Assembly: GCF_001672295.1 (NCBI RefSeq)
Contig: NZ_JXMS01000004.1
Location: 62,001 to 126,000 of the forward strand
Origin: Halodesulfovibrio spirochaetisodalis
GTDB taxonomy: Bacteria > Desulfobacterota > Desulfovibrionia > Desulfovibrionales > Desulfovibrionaceae
Direction: 5' to 3'
Length of the DNA stretch: 64,000 nucleotides
Shown: piece by piece, positions 34,553-43,842 of the stretch
Position numbering within the stretch: position 1 is the first letter of the stretch
Layout: every line of letters starts with the position of its first letter
Notes under the pieces: generated by a model
The model's input: only the letters and a program-made list of their open reading frames with translations
Database searches by the model: none
What the model was told of the DNA's origin: nothing
Made by a program: the position numbers and the translations under genes

Positions 34553-35884
34553 TTAAGATTTGCGACCAACGCAGAAGTAGGCAAAGCCTTTTTCTGCCAT
34601 AGCTGCAGCATTGTACAGGTTGCGGCCGTCAAAGAGGATAGGAGCTGTAAGCGACTCTTTTACACGATCAAAGTCCGGTGTGCGGAACTGGTGCCACTCA
34701 GTGACAACCATCAGAGCCTGGGCACCTTCCAGTGCTTCATACTGCTCGTCCACAATTTCCACCAGATCGTTGTCTGCAAATCGATCTTTTACTTTTTCAC
34801 CTGCAACAGGGTCAAACGCACGTACGCGCATACCCTTTGAGGTGAGCTCTTCAATGATGGTCAGCGCTGCTGCTTCACGGGTATCATCTGTGTTTGCTTT
34901 AAACGCAATACCCCATAACGCCAGAGTCTTTCCTTCTACACCGCCCTGAGGCTCAAAGTACTCTACAAGGCGCTCTGCCATACGTTTTTTCTGGCGCTTG
35001 TTCACATTATCGACCGCTTCAAGCAACTCAGGAGTATATTCATACTGATGTGCTGTGTGGATGAGTGCTTTTACGTCTTTAGGGAAGCAGGAGCCACCGT
35101 AGCCAACGCCCGGATAGATAAACTCATATCCGATACGATGGTCAGAGCCAATGCCTGTGCGTACATCACGTACATCAGCACCAACGCGCTCACAAATGTT
35201 CGCCACTTCGTTGATAAAGGAAATTTTAGTAGCGAGCATGCAGTTTGCTGCATATTTGGTCATCTCTGCACTACGCACACCCATGACAATCAGCTTTTCA
35301 CGGCTGCGGGCAAACGGTGCATACAATTCGCCAAGAACTGCTGCTGCATTTTCATCTTCAGTGCCGACAATAACGCGGTCAGGCTTCATAAAGTCATTTA
35401 CCGCATCACCCTCTTTCAAAAATTCCGGGTTGGAAACAACTGTGAAGTCAATAGATACACCGCGTTTATCAAGCTCTTCCTGAACAAGAGAAGTAACAAA
35501 ATCTGCAGTTCCTACAGGTACTGTAGATTTATCAACAATAATTTTCGGGGTAGTCATCACGGCACCGATTTCACGGGCAACCTGCTCAACATAACAAAGG
35601 TCACATGAGCCATCATCGCTGGAAGGAGTACCAACGGTGATGAAAACCACATCGCATTTTTCAATGCCTTCTTTCAGGCTGGTTGTGAAAGTAAGACGCT
35701 TTTCTGCGTAGTTGCGCTGAACAAGCTCTTCAAGACCAGGTTCCCAAATGTGAACCTGTCCGTTGGAAAGCATTTCAACAACTGCAGGATTAACATCAAC
35801 ACAAGTAATTGCGTTTCCCATTTCTGCGAAACATGCAGCGCTTACCAAGCCAACATAGCCAGTACCAACAATACAAACGTTCAT
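34553..35884 (-). CDS. ugd: UDP-glucose 6-dehydrogenase
   Basis: 443 residues from ATG 35884 (MNVCIVGTGYVGLVSAACFA), with CTGGAG upstream; the open frame is 6 codons longer. The Rossmann motif GTGYVG sits at 7-12. The catalytic centre is visible as GYGGSCFPKDVKALI with Cys at about 260, and ALWGIAFKANTDDTREAAAL marks the second Rossmann domain. It oxidises UDP-glucose to UDP-glucuronate for capsule or lipopolysaccharide sugars. It has its own promoter and is monocistronic. Confidence 0.95.
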   Translation of the reverse strand: MNVCIVGTGYVGLVSAACFAEMGNAITCVDVNPAVVEMLSNGQVHIWEPGLEELVQRNYAEKRLTFTTSLKEGIEKCDVVFITVGTPSSDDGSCDLCYVEQVAREIGAVMTTPKIIVDKSTVPVGTADFVTSLVQEELDKRGVSIDFTVVSNPEFLKEGDAVNDFMKPDRVIVGTEDENAAAVLGELYAPFARSREKLIVMGVRSAEMTKYAANCMLATKISFINEVANICERVGADVRDVRTGIGSDHRIGYEFIYPGVGYGGSCFPKDVKALIHTAHQYEYTPELLEAVDNVNKRQKKRMAERLVEYFEPQGGVEGKTLALWGIAFKANTDDTREAAALTIIEELTSKGMRVRAFDPVAGEKVKDRFADNDLVEIVDEQYEALEGAQALMVVTEWHQFRTPDFDRVKESLTAPILFDGRNLYNAAAMAEKGFAYFCVGRKS

Positions 35885-36254
35885 AAACGAACTCCAGTTC
35901 ATCTCGTATAGAGATGTCAGATTTCATGTAAATATGGACACCCTCTTTACTGAGTTGTACCTGAACAGTCAATTATGTGCAGGAAAGAATTATACTGCAT
36001 ATACTTCTAAGTAGTTGCTTACGCTGCACTCAAGGGGGTCTTATCAACTTAAAAGCCCTGCATCACACGACTGCGTTGACTTTTATATTGTACGCTTTCA
36101 CAAGTTTTCAATCGGTTCACGTACACTTTGTGCATGAAATTTATTGTAAAAGAGTGTATAAAGCCTGTAGTGCCGGAAAAACTATGTTTTCTTTGCCCAC
36201 GACTTTCTATAAAGTGACCAGACACATATGGGTTTACTGACTTGAGGAGAATAT
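35885..36254. other. Divergent intergenic region between ugd and pdxJ
   Basis: A 370-base gap. It holds the ugd promoter (35944-35972) and a good GAGGAG site before pdxJ. No clear pdxJ promoter, hairpin or open frame with a ribosome-binding site is seen. Confidence 0.5.
35944..35972 (-). promoter_or_regulatory. Promoter of ugd
   Basis: On the minus strand TTGACT (35972-35967), 17-base spacer, TAAAGA (35949-35944). Confidence 0.6.
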
Positions 36255-36980
36255 ATGCCCGTTTTAGTAGTTAATGTTGATCACGTTGCCACACTCAGAC
36301 AGCAACGATTTGGTATTGAGCCGGAACCGATTACTGCTGCACACATGGCAGAACTTGCCGGAGCCCGTGGCATTATCATGCATCTTCGTGAAGACCGCCG
36401 TCACATTCAGGATCGCGATGTCGAGCTGGTATCACAGTGCCTGAACACCCGCTTCCACTTTGAAATGGCTGCAACTGAAGAGATGAAAGAAATTGCGCTT
36501 CGTATAAATCCGTACATGATCTGTCTTGTACCGGAAAAACGTGAAGAGCTCACAACAGAAGGCGGCCTTGCAGTTGCCGGTCGTGAAGACGTTCTGCGTG
36601 AATACCTTGCACCGTTCCACGCAGCAGGCATCAAATCAAGCCTCTTTATTGAAGCTGATGAAAAGCAGATTGACGCTTCCCATGCCTGTGGCGCTGAATA
36701 CATCGAACTGCACACCGGACACTTTGCAGACGCAAAAACTCCGGAAAAAATGCAGCTTGAGCGTGACAAAATTATCAAAGGTGTAGCATACGCTAAACGC
36801 CTCGGCCTTAAGGTTAACCTTGGCCACGGCCTGAACTACACCAACGTATACGAATTTGCGAACGTGCCGGGTATCTCTGAGTACTCCATCGGCCATTCCA
36901 TCGTATCCCGCGCTGTGCTTGTCGGTATGGATCGCGCAGTACGTGAAATGAAAGACATCATCAGCACCTTTGCTGAGTAA
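36255..36980 (+). CDS. pdxJ: Pyridoxine 5'-phosphate synthase
   Basis: 241 residues. The TIM-barrel begins [18 protein letters not shown]; the catalytic His is in [34 protein letters not shown] and [11 protein letters not shown] are the family blocks with the phosphate-binding and His residues. It makes pyridoxine 5'-phosphate from deoxyxylulose 5-phosphate and 3-amino-2-oxopropyl phosphate. GAGGAG precedes the ATG. acpS begins 21 bases downstream, as in many proteobacteria (pdxJ-acpS). Confidence 0.95.
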   Translation: MPVLVVNVDHVATLRQQRFGIEPEPITAAHMAELAGARGIIMHLREDRRHIQDRDVELVSQCLNTRFHFEMAATEEMKEIALRINPYMICLVPEKREELTTEGGLAVAGREDVLREYLAPFHAAGIKSSLFIEADEKQIDASHACGAEYIELHTGHFADAKTPEKMQLERDKIIKGVAYAKRLGLKVNLGHGLNYTNVYEFANVPGISEYSIGHSIVSRAVLVGMDRAVREMKDIISTFAE

Positions 36981-37001
36981 TATACTTTGCGGAGCAGTCA
37001 G

Positions 37002-37376
37002 GTGATTGTCGGACTTGGTATTGATACAACCGAACTGGATCGCATCCAGAAATCGTTTGAACGACACGGAGAGCGGTTCACATCGCGCATTTTGCATCCT
37101 AATGAACAAAGTACATTGCCCAAGCACCCTGTGGCATACCTTGCAGCCCGTTTCGCTGCCAAGGAAGCTGCGGTTAAAGCGCTTGGTACTGGATTTACTC
37201 AGGGCATTCAGTTTCAGGATATTGAAATCCGCTCTGAGCCTTCAGGAAAACCTGTGCTTATACTGCATAACAAAGCAGCTGAGGCTGCCGATGCATTATC
37301 CGCGACACAATACCACGTCAGCTTAACCCACGGCAGAGATACTGCTTCTGCTGTTGTTATACTGGAGTCGTTATAG
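37002..37376 (+). CDS. acpS: Holo-acyl-carrier-protein synthase
   Basis: 124 residues from GTG 37002 ([19 protein letters not shown]), behind GGAGCAG; the longer frame from TTG adds 5 codons that overlap this site. The Mg2+ site Asp is in [10 protein letters not shown], and [13 protein letters not shown] is the second signature. It attaches 4'-phosphopantetheine to acyl carrier protein. Its end lies 25 bases before the ATG of the NAD(P)HX-repair gene. Size is usual. Confidence 0.9.
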   Translation: MIVGLGIDTTELDRIQKSFERHGERFTSRILHPNEQSTLPKHPVAYLAARFAAKEAAVKALGTGFTQGIQFQDIEIRSEPSGKPVLILHNKAAEAADALSATQYHVSLTHGRDTASAVVILESL

Positions 37377-37401
37377 TCACTATCGCGAAAGCGGAGGCTC
37401 A

Positions 37402-38967
37402 ATGGCATACATTCCCCTGCCCACACCGGCAGAGATGAACAGCTGGGATACTCAGGCAATCACTACCTTCGGTATCCGCGAAGAAATTCTTATGGAAAAC
37501 GCCAGCCGGGAAGCATTACATGTGCTTCTCCGGCTGACGGGTTCTGTTGCAGGCAAACGAGTGCTCGCGTTTATGGGCAGCGGTAACAATGGTGGAGATG
37601 CCGCAGCTGTGGCAAGACACCTGCATAATCTTGGAGCCAAGGTTCTTCTTCTCCATACCAAGCCTGTGCGGGAGTACCGCAAGACAACCGGCTACCACTT
37701 CAAGCTCGCCAGAACCATGGGGACGCCTCACACACGACTTACCGCAGAGAATGCTGCACGCCTTTTACAAGGAGAGCAGCCGGACATCATCATCGATGGC
37801 CTTCTCGGTACTGGCATGCGCGGTACCCTTTCTTCCGACAAAGCAACTCTTATTGAACACATCAATAGGCTGGGAAAAACTGCTTTTGTCTTTGCTCTGG
37901 ATATCCCTTCCGGCCTGCACGGACGCCTTGGAACAGCTGACCCCATAGCGGTCCAGGCAGACGCCACCGTTACATTTGAAGCCGCAAAGTGCGGCCTTAT
38001 GATGCCTGAAGCTTCAACATGGACAGGCGATCTGCACGTACGTCCCATCGGCATACCTGCACAAGTACGTGATTCACACCCCTCATCATGCGTAGGTATT
38101 ACAGAGCATATACTTGAACTGCGCAGCCCGTCTTTCAGTACCATGCATAAGGGCTCTGCAGGGAAAATTCTCATTATCGGCGGTTCAAAGGGCCTCACAG
38201 GCGCACCGCATCTTGCATCTCTTGGAGCCATGCGTTCCGGCGCAGGATATACAACGGTTGCTTCCCCTGCGCTACTGACGCAAGAAATCAAAGCAGGACA
38301 ACCGGAAATATTAACGGTTGCTCTCGGTGACGCAGACACATGGCCTACCAAGATTCCGAATTCGCTTAAAGACGCTATCCACCATGCAGACAGCCTCGTT
38401 ATCGGCCCCGGAATGGGACGCTCAGCTGAAGCTGCATCACTTCTGCACAAACTAATAGAACTGCATCGTCCACCTACAGTATTTGACGCTGATGCTCTCT
38501 ATCATCTTGCTGAAGATAAAAATCTTTTACAATTACTCTCCGACAGTGACATTCTCACCCCGCATCCGGGTGAAATGGCCAGACTCTGTCAAACAACAAT
38601 CAGTGAAATTCAGGCAGACAGACTCTCTTCCGCCGGATTGCTTGCTGACACATTTGCAGGTGTTCTCATTCTTAAAGGTGCCGCAAGTTGCATCGCACAG
38701 AAAGGTTACGCAACAGCCATATCCCCTTTCTGCACCCCTGCACTTGCCGTTGCCGGTTCCGGAGATGTACTTTCCGGAATTTTAGGAACCCACCTAGCAC
38801 ATGGAATTCCGGCACGAGACGCAGCCTGCCTTGGAGTTTATGAACACGGGCTTGCCGGCGAATTTTTAGAACGGGAATATCCCGCCAGAGGCAACCTGCC
38901 TCAAGAAATCGCCCATGCTTTGCCAAAAGCCGTAAGGGAGTATCTATGCTCAACGCCTACGATCTGA
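37402..38967 (+). CDS. nnrED: Bifunctional NAD(P)H-hydrate epimerase / ADP-dependent dehydratase
   Basis: 521 residues from ATG 37402 (GGAGG four bases upstream); the open frame is 16 codons longer. The N-terminal YjeF-type epimerase (1-215) has GSGNNGGDAAAVARHL (near 60) and IDGLLGTGMRG. The C-terminal ribokinase-like dehydratase (about 230-515) has GGSKGLTGAP, TPHPGEMARL and AGSGDVLSGILG. Together they repair hydrated NADH and NADPH. It overlaps the next start by 22 bases, hence coupled translation. Confidence 0.9.
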   Translation: MAYIPLPTPAEMNSWDTQAITTFGIREEILMENASREALHVLLRLTGSVAGKRVLAFMGSGNNGGDAAAVARHLHNLGAKVLLLHTKPVREYRKTTGYHFKLARTMGTPHTRLTAENAARLLQGEQPDIIIDGLLGTGMRGTLSSDKATLIEHINRLGKTAFVFALDIPSGLHGRLGTADPIAVQADATVTFEAAKCGLMMPEASTWTGDLHVRPIGIPAQVRDSHPSSCVGITEHILELRSPSFSTMHKGSAGKILIIGGSKGLTGAPHLASLGAMRSGAGYTTVASPALLTQEIKAGQPEILTVALGDADTWPTKIPNSLKDAIHHADSLVIGPGMGRSAEAASLLHKLIELHRPPTVFDADALYHLAEDKNLLQLLSDSDILTPHPGEMARLCQTTISEIQADRLSSAGLLADTFAGVLILKGAASCIAQKGYATAISPFCTPALAVAGSGDVLSGILGTHLAHGIPARDAACLGVYEHGLAGEFLEREYPARGNLPQEIAHALPKAVREYLCSTPTI

Positions 38968-39413
38968 TGACAAAGACCCCAGAGACTATTGCACCGGACG
39001 ACGACATTGTAACCGCAGCACGCATAATGCTCGACAAGCGTTACAACGGGCTACCGGTAGTTGAATCTGACGGTACGCTGGTCGGCATAATTTGCCAGAG
39101 CGACCTCATTAATCAGCATAAACGACTCAATATTCCATCATTATTTACGGTGCTGGATGGCATTATCCCGCTGCGTTCCGGCTCAGACATGGATGCAGAA
39201 ATGCGAAAAATTTCTGCAAGTAAAGTTGCAGAGGCAATGACTCCGGCTCCCACGTCGGTAACTGAGGAAACCCCTATTGACGAAATTGCCACCCTTATGG
39301 TGGATAACAAGTACCACTCACTGCCAGTTGTCAAAAATGGCAAATTAGTGGGAATTGTAGGCAAAGAGGATATATTACGCACACTCCTGCCAAAGGAAGA
39401 ACCCAAAGAGTAA
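38946..39413 (+). CDS. Two-CBS-domain protein
   Basis: 155 residues, almost entirely two CBS domains. The first (about 8-60) has DLMTKTPETIAPDDDIVTAA and GLPVVESDGTLVGII, the second (about 96-150) VAEAMTPAPTSVTEETPIDE and SLPVVKNGKLVGIVGKEDIL. CBS pairs bind adenosyl nucleotides and sense energy state. No effector domain is attached. AGGGAG precedes the ATG, and the gene is embedded by overlap within the pdxJ-cimA run, which may mean energy control over one of its neighbours; the partner is unknown. Confidence 0.85.
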   Translation: MLNAYDLMTKTPETIAPDDDIVTAARIMLDKRYNGLPVVESDGTLVGIICQSDLINQHKRLNIPSLFTVLDGIIPLRSGSDMDAEMRKISASKVAEAMTPAPTSVTEETPIDEIATLMVDNKYHSLPVVKNGKLVGIVGKEDILRTLLPKEEPKE

Positions 39414-39421
39414 CTAAAACT

Positions 39422-39913
39422 GTGCTTCTTTATTTAAAAAACGCAGAAGAGACAGAACTTCTCGGAAAATATATTGCACAGGCTCTCGTATCTACAGAAC
39501 CTGTGCAAACTTTATTGTTTAAAGGTACACTTGGCTCCGGCAAGACAACTCTTGTCCGCTCGCTCGTACAGCACCTCCCCGGTGGTGATGAGGCTGAAGT
39601 AAGCAGTCCAAGTTTTAACGTATACAACCTGTACCCGACCACACCGGAAACCGCCCATTACGACCTCTACAGGCTGGCTGGCGGTGGCGTTGATGAGTCC
39701 TTCCATGAACTGCTTGATGAAGAGCAGACCCTCATGCTTGTTGAGTGGGCTGAAAATCTTCCTGAGCACGAATACCCGAAAGAATGGTTGCAATTCAGTT
39801 GGATTCCATGCGAAGAAGGACGACAAATTGACATTTTGGTAAAAGGGGCAGGAGCTACCCGAGTATTCGAGGCATTAAAACCACTTGTGACCTCGATGCT
39901 AGTAGCACCATAG
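39422..39913 (+). CDS. tsaE: tRNA threonylcarbamoyladenosine biosynthesis ATPase TsaE
   Basis: 163 residues from GTG 39422. The Walker A motif GTLGSGKTTL is at about 35-44; SSPSFNVYNLY and HYDLYRLAGG follow, with the conserved Glu/Trp (MLVEWAENLP). TsaE works with TsaB and TsaD to add t6A37 to ANN-decoding tRNAs, which includes the Met and Ile tRNAs of this window. No strong ribosome-binding site is visible before GTG. It starts 8 bases after the CBS gene stop. Confidence 0.9.
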   Translation: MLLYLKNAEETELLGKYIAQALVSTEPVQTLLFKGTLGSGKTTLVRSLVQHLPGGDEAEVSSPSFNVYNLYPTTPETAHYDLYRLAGGGVDESFHELLDEEQTLMLVEWAENLPEHEYPKEWLQFSWIPCEEGRQIDILVKGAGATRVFEALKPLVTSMLVAP

Positions 39914-39971
39914 TTATTACGTAGATTCAATCTACCATTCTCATTCTCTTTCTAACGACAAAGGAATCAGT

Positions 39972-41186
39972 ATGCGTATTCTGGTTCAGAAGTTCGGCGG
40001 AACTTCGGTTGCCAATTTAGAGTGCATGAAAAAAGTACGTGAAAAAGTTCTTGCCGCTCGTGCCAAGGGATTCAAAGTAGTGGTTGTACTTTCTGCAATG
40101 TCAGGAGAAACCAACCGCCTGCTTGGCCTTGCCAAAGAATGGTCCACGTCTCCGGATCCGGCTGAAATTGATGTTCTTGTTTCAACCGGTGAACAGGTTT
40201 CCGTGGCTCTCTTTTCCATGCTTATGAAAGATGCCGGAGTAAATTCTCGTTCTCTGCTTGGGTATCAGGTTCCTGTGAGCACAGATTGTGATCACGGTAA
40301 CGCACGTATTCTCGGAATCAATCAGGACAAACTTCAAGCATTGCTTGAAGAACATGATGTTCTTGCAGTTGCCGGCTTCCAGGGCTGCACTGATGAAGCT
40401 CGTGTAACAACACTCGGCCGCGGCGGCTCAGATACTTCCGCTGTGGCATTTGCTGCCGCACTAGGCTGCGAGTGCGAGATATATACAGATGTTGAAGGCG
40501 TTTATACGACAGACCCGAACATTGTAAGCACTGCTCGTAAAATGGACCGCGTTTCCTATGATGAAATGCTGGAGATGGCTTCCATGGGAGCCAAAGTTCT
40601 GCAGATTCGCTCTGTCGAATTTGCAAAAAAGTATAAAGTACCAGTTCTGGTCCGTTCAACATTTTCAGACGCCCCAGGCACGTTAGTAACTCAGGAGGAT
40701 TCACGCATGGAAGCCGTTTTAGTTTCAGGTATCGCATATGACAAGGATCAGGCGCGCGTAACGCTGCGTGATGTTCCGGACGTGCCGGGTATCGCTTCCA
40801 AATTGTTCGGTCCGCTTGCTGCAGGCGGCGTTGTTGTTGATATGATTGTCCAGAACCCGAGCCGCGAAAATAAGACAGACATGACCTTTACGGTTCCACG
40901 CGGCGATCTGGATAAAACTCTTGAGCTGATGGCAGAAATTCAAAAAGAGACAAACGCTGCGGAAGTTCTGCACGATTTACATGTTTGTAAAGTGTCTGCA
41001 ATCGGCGTTGGTATGCGTAACCATTCCGGTGTTGCTGCACAGGCTTTTGATGCCCTGCGCAGAGAGAACATTAATATTTTAATGATTAGCACCTCAGAAA
41101 TTAAAATTACCTGCCTTATCGAGGAGAAGTACACGGAGCTCGCAGTAAGAACACTGCACGATGCCTTCGGGCTCGGCAAAGAATAA
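39972..41186 (+). CDS. lysC: Aspartate kinase
   Basis: 404 residues. The N-terminal kinase domain starts RILVQKFGGTSVANLE (KFGGTS motif), with TTLGRGGSDTSAVA and YTDVEGVYTTDPNIV. Two ACT domains follow (about 260-330 and 345-400), with NILMISTSEIKITCLIE, so the enzyme is of the feedback-inhibited two-ACT type without homoserine dehydrogenase fused. It phosphorylates aspartate at the start of the Lys/Thr/Met branch. AAGGAATC precedes the ATG. cimA begins 16 bases after the stop. Confidence 0.95.
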   Translation: MRILVQKFGGTSVANLECMKKVREKVLAARAKGFKVVVVLSAMSGETNRLLGLAKEWSTSPDPAEIDVLVSTGEQVSVALFSMLMKDAGVNSRSLLGYQVPVSTDCDHGNARILGINQDKLQALLEEHDVLAVAGFQGCTDEARVTTLGRGGSDTSAVAFAAALGCECEIYTDVEGVYTTDPNIVSTARKMDRVSYDEMLEMASMGAKVLQIRSVEFAKKYKVPVLVRSTFSDAPGTLVTQEDSRMEAVLVSGIAYDKDQARVTLRDVPDVPGIASKLFGPLAAGGVVVDMIVQNPSRENKTDMTFTVPRGDLDKTLELMAEIQKETNAAEVLHDLHVCKVSAIGVGMRNHSGVAAQAFDALRRENINILMISTSEIKITCLIEEKYTELAVRTLHDAFGLGKE

Positions 41187-41202
41187 AAAAGTTGAAAGGG
41201 CC

Positions 41203-42822
41203 ATGAAAAAAATTCAGATCTACGACACAAGTTTGCGTGATGGAACTCAATCAGAAGATATCAGCCTTACCAATGACGACAAGCTGAAGATTGCTCATAA
41301 GCTTGACGAACTTGGGATAGACTTTATCGAAGGCGGCTGGCCGGGTTCCAACCCGGTTGATATGGCGTTCTTTGATGATATGAAACGCACAACCCTTAAG
41401 CATGCAAAAATTGCTGCTTTCGGGAGCACCCATCACCCGGGCTTTACAGCGGAAAACGACCCCAACCTACGTAACCTGCTTAGTTCCGGGGCTGATGTGT
41501 GTACAATATTCGGCAAAACGTGGGACATTCACGCCACCGAAGCGCTACGAATTCCGCTCGAGCAAAACCTGAAAATTATTCATGACTCTGTTGCGTTCCT
41601 TCGATCAATGGGAAGCGATGTTGTTTTTGATGCCGAACATTTCTTCGACGGTTTCAAGACAAATCGCGAATACGCCCTTGCCGCTATCACCGCTGCGCAT
41701 GAAGCAGGAGCCCAGACACTCACGCTGTGTGACACCAATGGCGGAACACTGCCGCACGAAGTTACTCAAATTGTGCAGGCTGTAGCAAAGGCACTTCCTG
41801 AAGCGCGTATCGGAATCCATGCTCACAATGACTGTGAGCTGGCAGTGGCAAACTCTCTTGCTGCGGTTCGTGCAGGCGCAACCCATATTCAGGGAACCAT
41901 TAACGGCATCGGTGAACGATGCGGTAATGCGAACCTCTGCTCTATCATCCCGACCCTTGAGTTGAAATTCGACAACGAATACACCACTCTTGGCAGGGAT
42001 AAGTTGGCACTGTTAACGAGCACATCAGCTTTTGTAACAGATGTCGCCAACATAATGCCATTTGACCGCCAGCCGTTTGTCGGCAGGTCAGCATTTGCGC
42101 ATAAAGGTGGTGTTCATGCGAGTGCGGTTAACCGAAACTCAGCGCTGTATGAGCATATTGATCCAGAAATTGTAGGCAACAGACAGCGAGTTCTGCTCAC
42201 AGAACTTGCAGGACGGGCTAACATTGTCAATATGGCTAAAAAATTCGGATTCCATCTGGATAAAGATGAGCCTGTTGTCAAAGGTCTGCTCAATGAATTA
42301 AAAAAACGTTCCAGTATGGGCTATGATTACGCAGCAGCAGAGGCATCAGTCGAACTGCTCCTGCTTAAAAAACTGGGACGCCGCGGAGTGCGGGAATTCT
42401 TCACGCTCAAACAGTTCCGCGTACTGGAGCTCAAAGAAGCGCAAGATAAAGACCCAATCTCCGAAGCCTCTGTCATTGTTGAAGTTGAAGGAATCACAGA
42501 GCATACAGCAGCAACCGGTCGCGGTCCTGTTAACTCTCTGGATAATGCGCTACGTAAAGCGCTCTGCAATTTCTACCCTCGACTTTCTGAAATGAAGCTG
42601 CTTGATTTCAAAGTACGAGTGATGACAGCAGAGTCTCCGGAAGGAGGCGGCACAGCATCGTTTGTACGTGTACTTGTTGAATCGGGTGACCACTTGTCGC
42701 GCTGGGTGACTGTAGGTGTTTCCTACAACATCATAGAGGCAAGCTGGCAGGCGGTAGCCGACTCCATTACATACAAGCTCTACAAAGATGAACACGAACA
42801 GCGTGCTCAGCTGGAGAAATAA
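41203..42822 (+). CDS. cimA: Citramalate synthase (CimA type of the 2-isopropylmalate synthase family)
   Basis: 539 residues from ATG 41203; the longer frame to 41161 would overlap lysC. The HMG-CoA lyase-like barrel starts IYDTSLRDGTQSEDISL, with GGWPGSNPVD near residue 44, CDTNGGTLPHE and the metal-binding HAHNDCELAVANSLAA. INGIGERCGNANLC follows, then the C-terminal LeuA regulatory domain (about 400-530). The GTQSE-EDI start and long C-domain match the CimA subgroup, which makes (R)-citramalate from pyruvate and acetyl-CoA for isoleucine. A pure LeuA annotation is less likely. Confidence 0.85.
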   Translation: MKKIQIYDTSLRDGTQSEDISLTNDDKLKIAHKLDELGIDFIEGGWPGSNPVDMAFFDDMKRTTLKHAKIAAFGSTHHPGFTAENDPNLRNLLSSGADVCTIFGKTWDIHATEALRIPLEQNLKIIHDSVAFLRSMGSDVVFDAEHFFDGFKTNREYALAAITAAHEAGAQTLTLCDTNGGTLPHEVTQIVQAVAKALPEARIGIHAHNDCELAVANSLAAVRAGATHIQGTINGIGERCGNANLCSIIPTLELKFDNEYTTLGRDKLALLTSTSAFVTDVANIMPFDRQPFVGRSAFAHKGGVHASAVNRNSALYEHIDPEIVGNRQRVLLTELAGRANIVNMAKKFGFHLDKDEPVVKGLLNELKKRSSMGYDYAAAEASVELLLLKKLGRRGVREFFTLKQFRVLELKEAQDKDPISEASVIVEVEGITEHTAATGRGPVNSLDNALRKALCNFYPRLSEMKLLDFKVRVMTAESPEGGGTASFVRVLVESGDHLSRWVTVGVSYNIIEASWQAVADSITYKLYKDEHEQRAQLEK

Positions 42823-42826
42823 AAAA

Positions 42827-42853
42827 AAGACCGGACGAAAGTCCGGTCTTTAA
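42827..42853 (+). terminator. Terminator of the pdxJ-cimA operon
   Basis: AAAGACCGGAC / GTCCGGTCTTT with loop GAAA. It lies between convergent cimA and ribB and can serve both. Confidence 0.85.
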
Positions 42854-42882
42854 CGTTGTGTTGCAGGGTGTAGCGCTACGCC

Positions 42883-43527
42883 CTAAATTTTCTTTTCGGT
42901 TCTGTAAGCAACGAGATCTTCGATGGTAAGCATTGGCATCTCGTATTTTTTTGAAATCTCAACCAGTTCCGGCATGCGTGCCATTGTTCCGTCGGCATTT
43001 GTTACTTCACAAAGCACACCACAGGAACCAAGACCGGCAAGACGCATAAGGTCTACGGTAGCTTCTGTATGACCACGACGCTCTAATACGCCGCCCTCAC
43101 GGGCGCGGAGTGGAAATACATGTCCCGGGCTATTGATGTCAGATGAGCTTGCACAGTTACAGGAAGCTGCTTTTACTGTACGTACACGGTCAGCAGCAGA
43201 TACGCCGGTTGTTACACCTTCAGCAGCTTCAATGGAAACAGTAAACGCTGTCTGGTACTGGCTGTTGTTTTCATCCACCATCATAGGCAGATCAAGCTGC
43301 TTCACCTTATCATCTGTCATACAAAGACAGACAATACCGCTACATTCGCGGATAAGCAAAGCCATCTGTGCAGGGGTGAGGTGCTCAGATGAAAAGATCA
43401 TATCACCTTCGTTTTCACGATCTTCATCATCTGTCACAATAACGCCAGCTCCCTGCTGCAATGCAGCAAGAGCCTTTTCTACACGTTCTTCCGGGGTACC
43501 AAACTGATCAAGTAAAGACTGATTCAT
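42883..43527 (-). CDS. ribB: 3,4-dihydroxy-2-butanone 4-phosphate synthase
   Basis: 214 residues from ATG 43527, with GGAGA upstream. The catalytic and metal-binding block [19 protein letters not shown] (41-59) is intact, and [20 protein letters not shown] closes the active site. No GTP cyclohydrolase II domain is fused, so it is the monofunctional enzyme that gives the four-carbon unit of riboflavin. It is controlled by the FMN riboswitch just upstream. Confidence 0.95.
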   Translation of the reverse strand: MNQSLLDQFGTPEERVEKALAALQQGAGVIVTDDEDRENEGDMIFSSEHLTPAQMALLIRECSGIVCLCMTDDKVKQLDLPMMVDENNSQYQTAFTVSIEAAEGVTTGVSAADRVRTVKAASCNCASSSDINSPGHVFPLRAREGGVLERRGHTEATVDLMRLAGLGSCGVLCEVTNADGTMARMPELVEISKKYEMPMLTIEDLVAYRTEKKI

Positions 43528-43605
43528 GGAATTCTCCAAAAAGTTTAAGAATCGCAAGAATCAGGGCAAGTAAAAAGCAGTGCAAAAGAATAGAGCAGCA
43601 TATAC

Positions 43606-43635
43606 ACGCTGCCAAAAAGAAATGCAGGCTGCATT
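43606..43635 (-). terminator. Candidate riboswitch terminator before ribB
   Basis: Read leftward: AATGCA, 3-base loop GCC, TGCATT, then TCTTTTT. It sits immediately downstream of the FMN aptamer (3' side) and would end transcription when FMN is bound. Confidence 0.45.
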
Positions 43636-43770
43636 TACTCTCTTCCATCCGGACTGTCACCGTCGGCTCTGGAATTACACCAGATCTGCTGACCTTCAAA
43701 ATGAAGCGCTCGCGGGCTTTCCTAAAGAGGATTTACCGCCGGTAGGGAATTACACCCTGCCCTGAGAATA
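43636..43770 (-). promoter_or_regulatory. FMN riboswitch (RFN element)
   Basis: Read on the minus strand it starts TTCTCAGGGCAGGGTG and contains the conserved segments AATTCCCTACCGGCGGT, the AAAGCCCGCGAGCGC block, GGTGTAATTCCAGAGCCGAC and GACAGTCCGGATGGAAGAGA. These are the standard arms of the RFN aptamer. It lies about 110 bases before ribB, and the short hairpin plus T-run between (43606-43635) may be the expression platform. Confidence 0.95.
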
Positions 43771-43842
43771 AATTCGCGTTACAAAAATGGCTATACGGTT
43801 CCGCGTGTTCTGTCAACAGAACCGTATGCATTTCGATAAATT

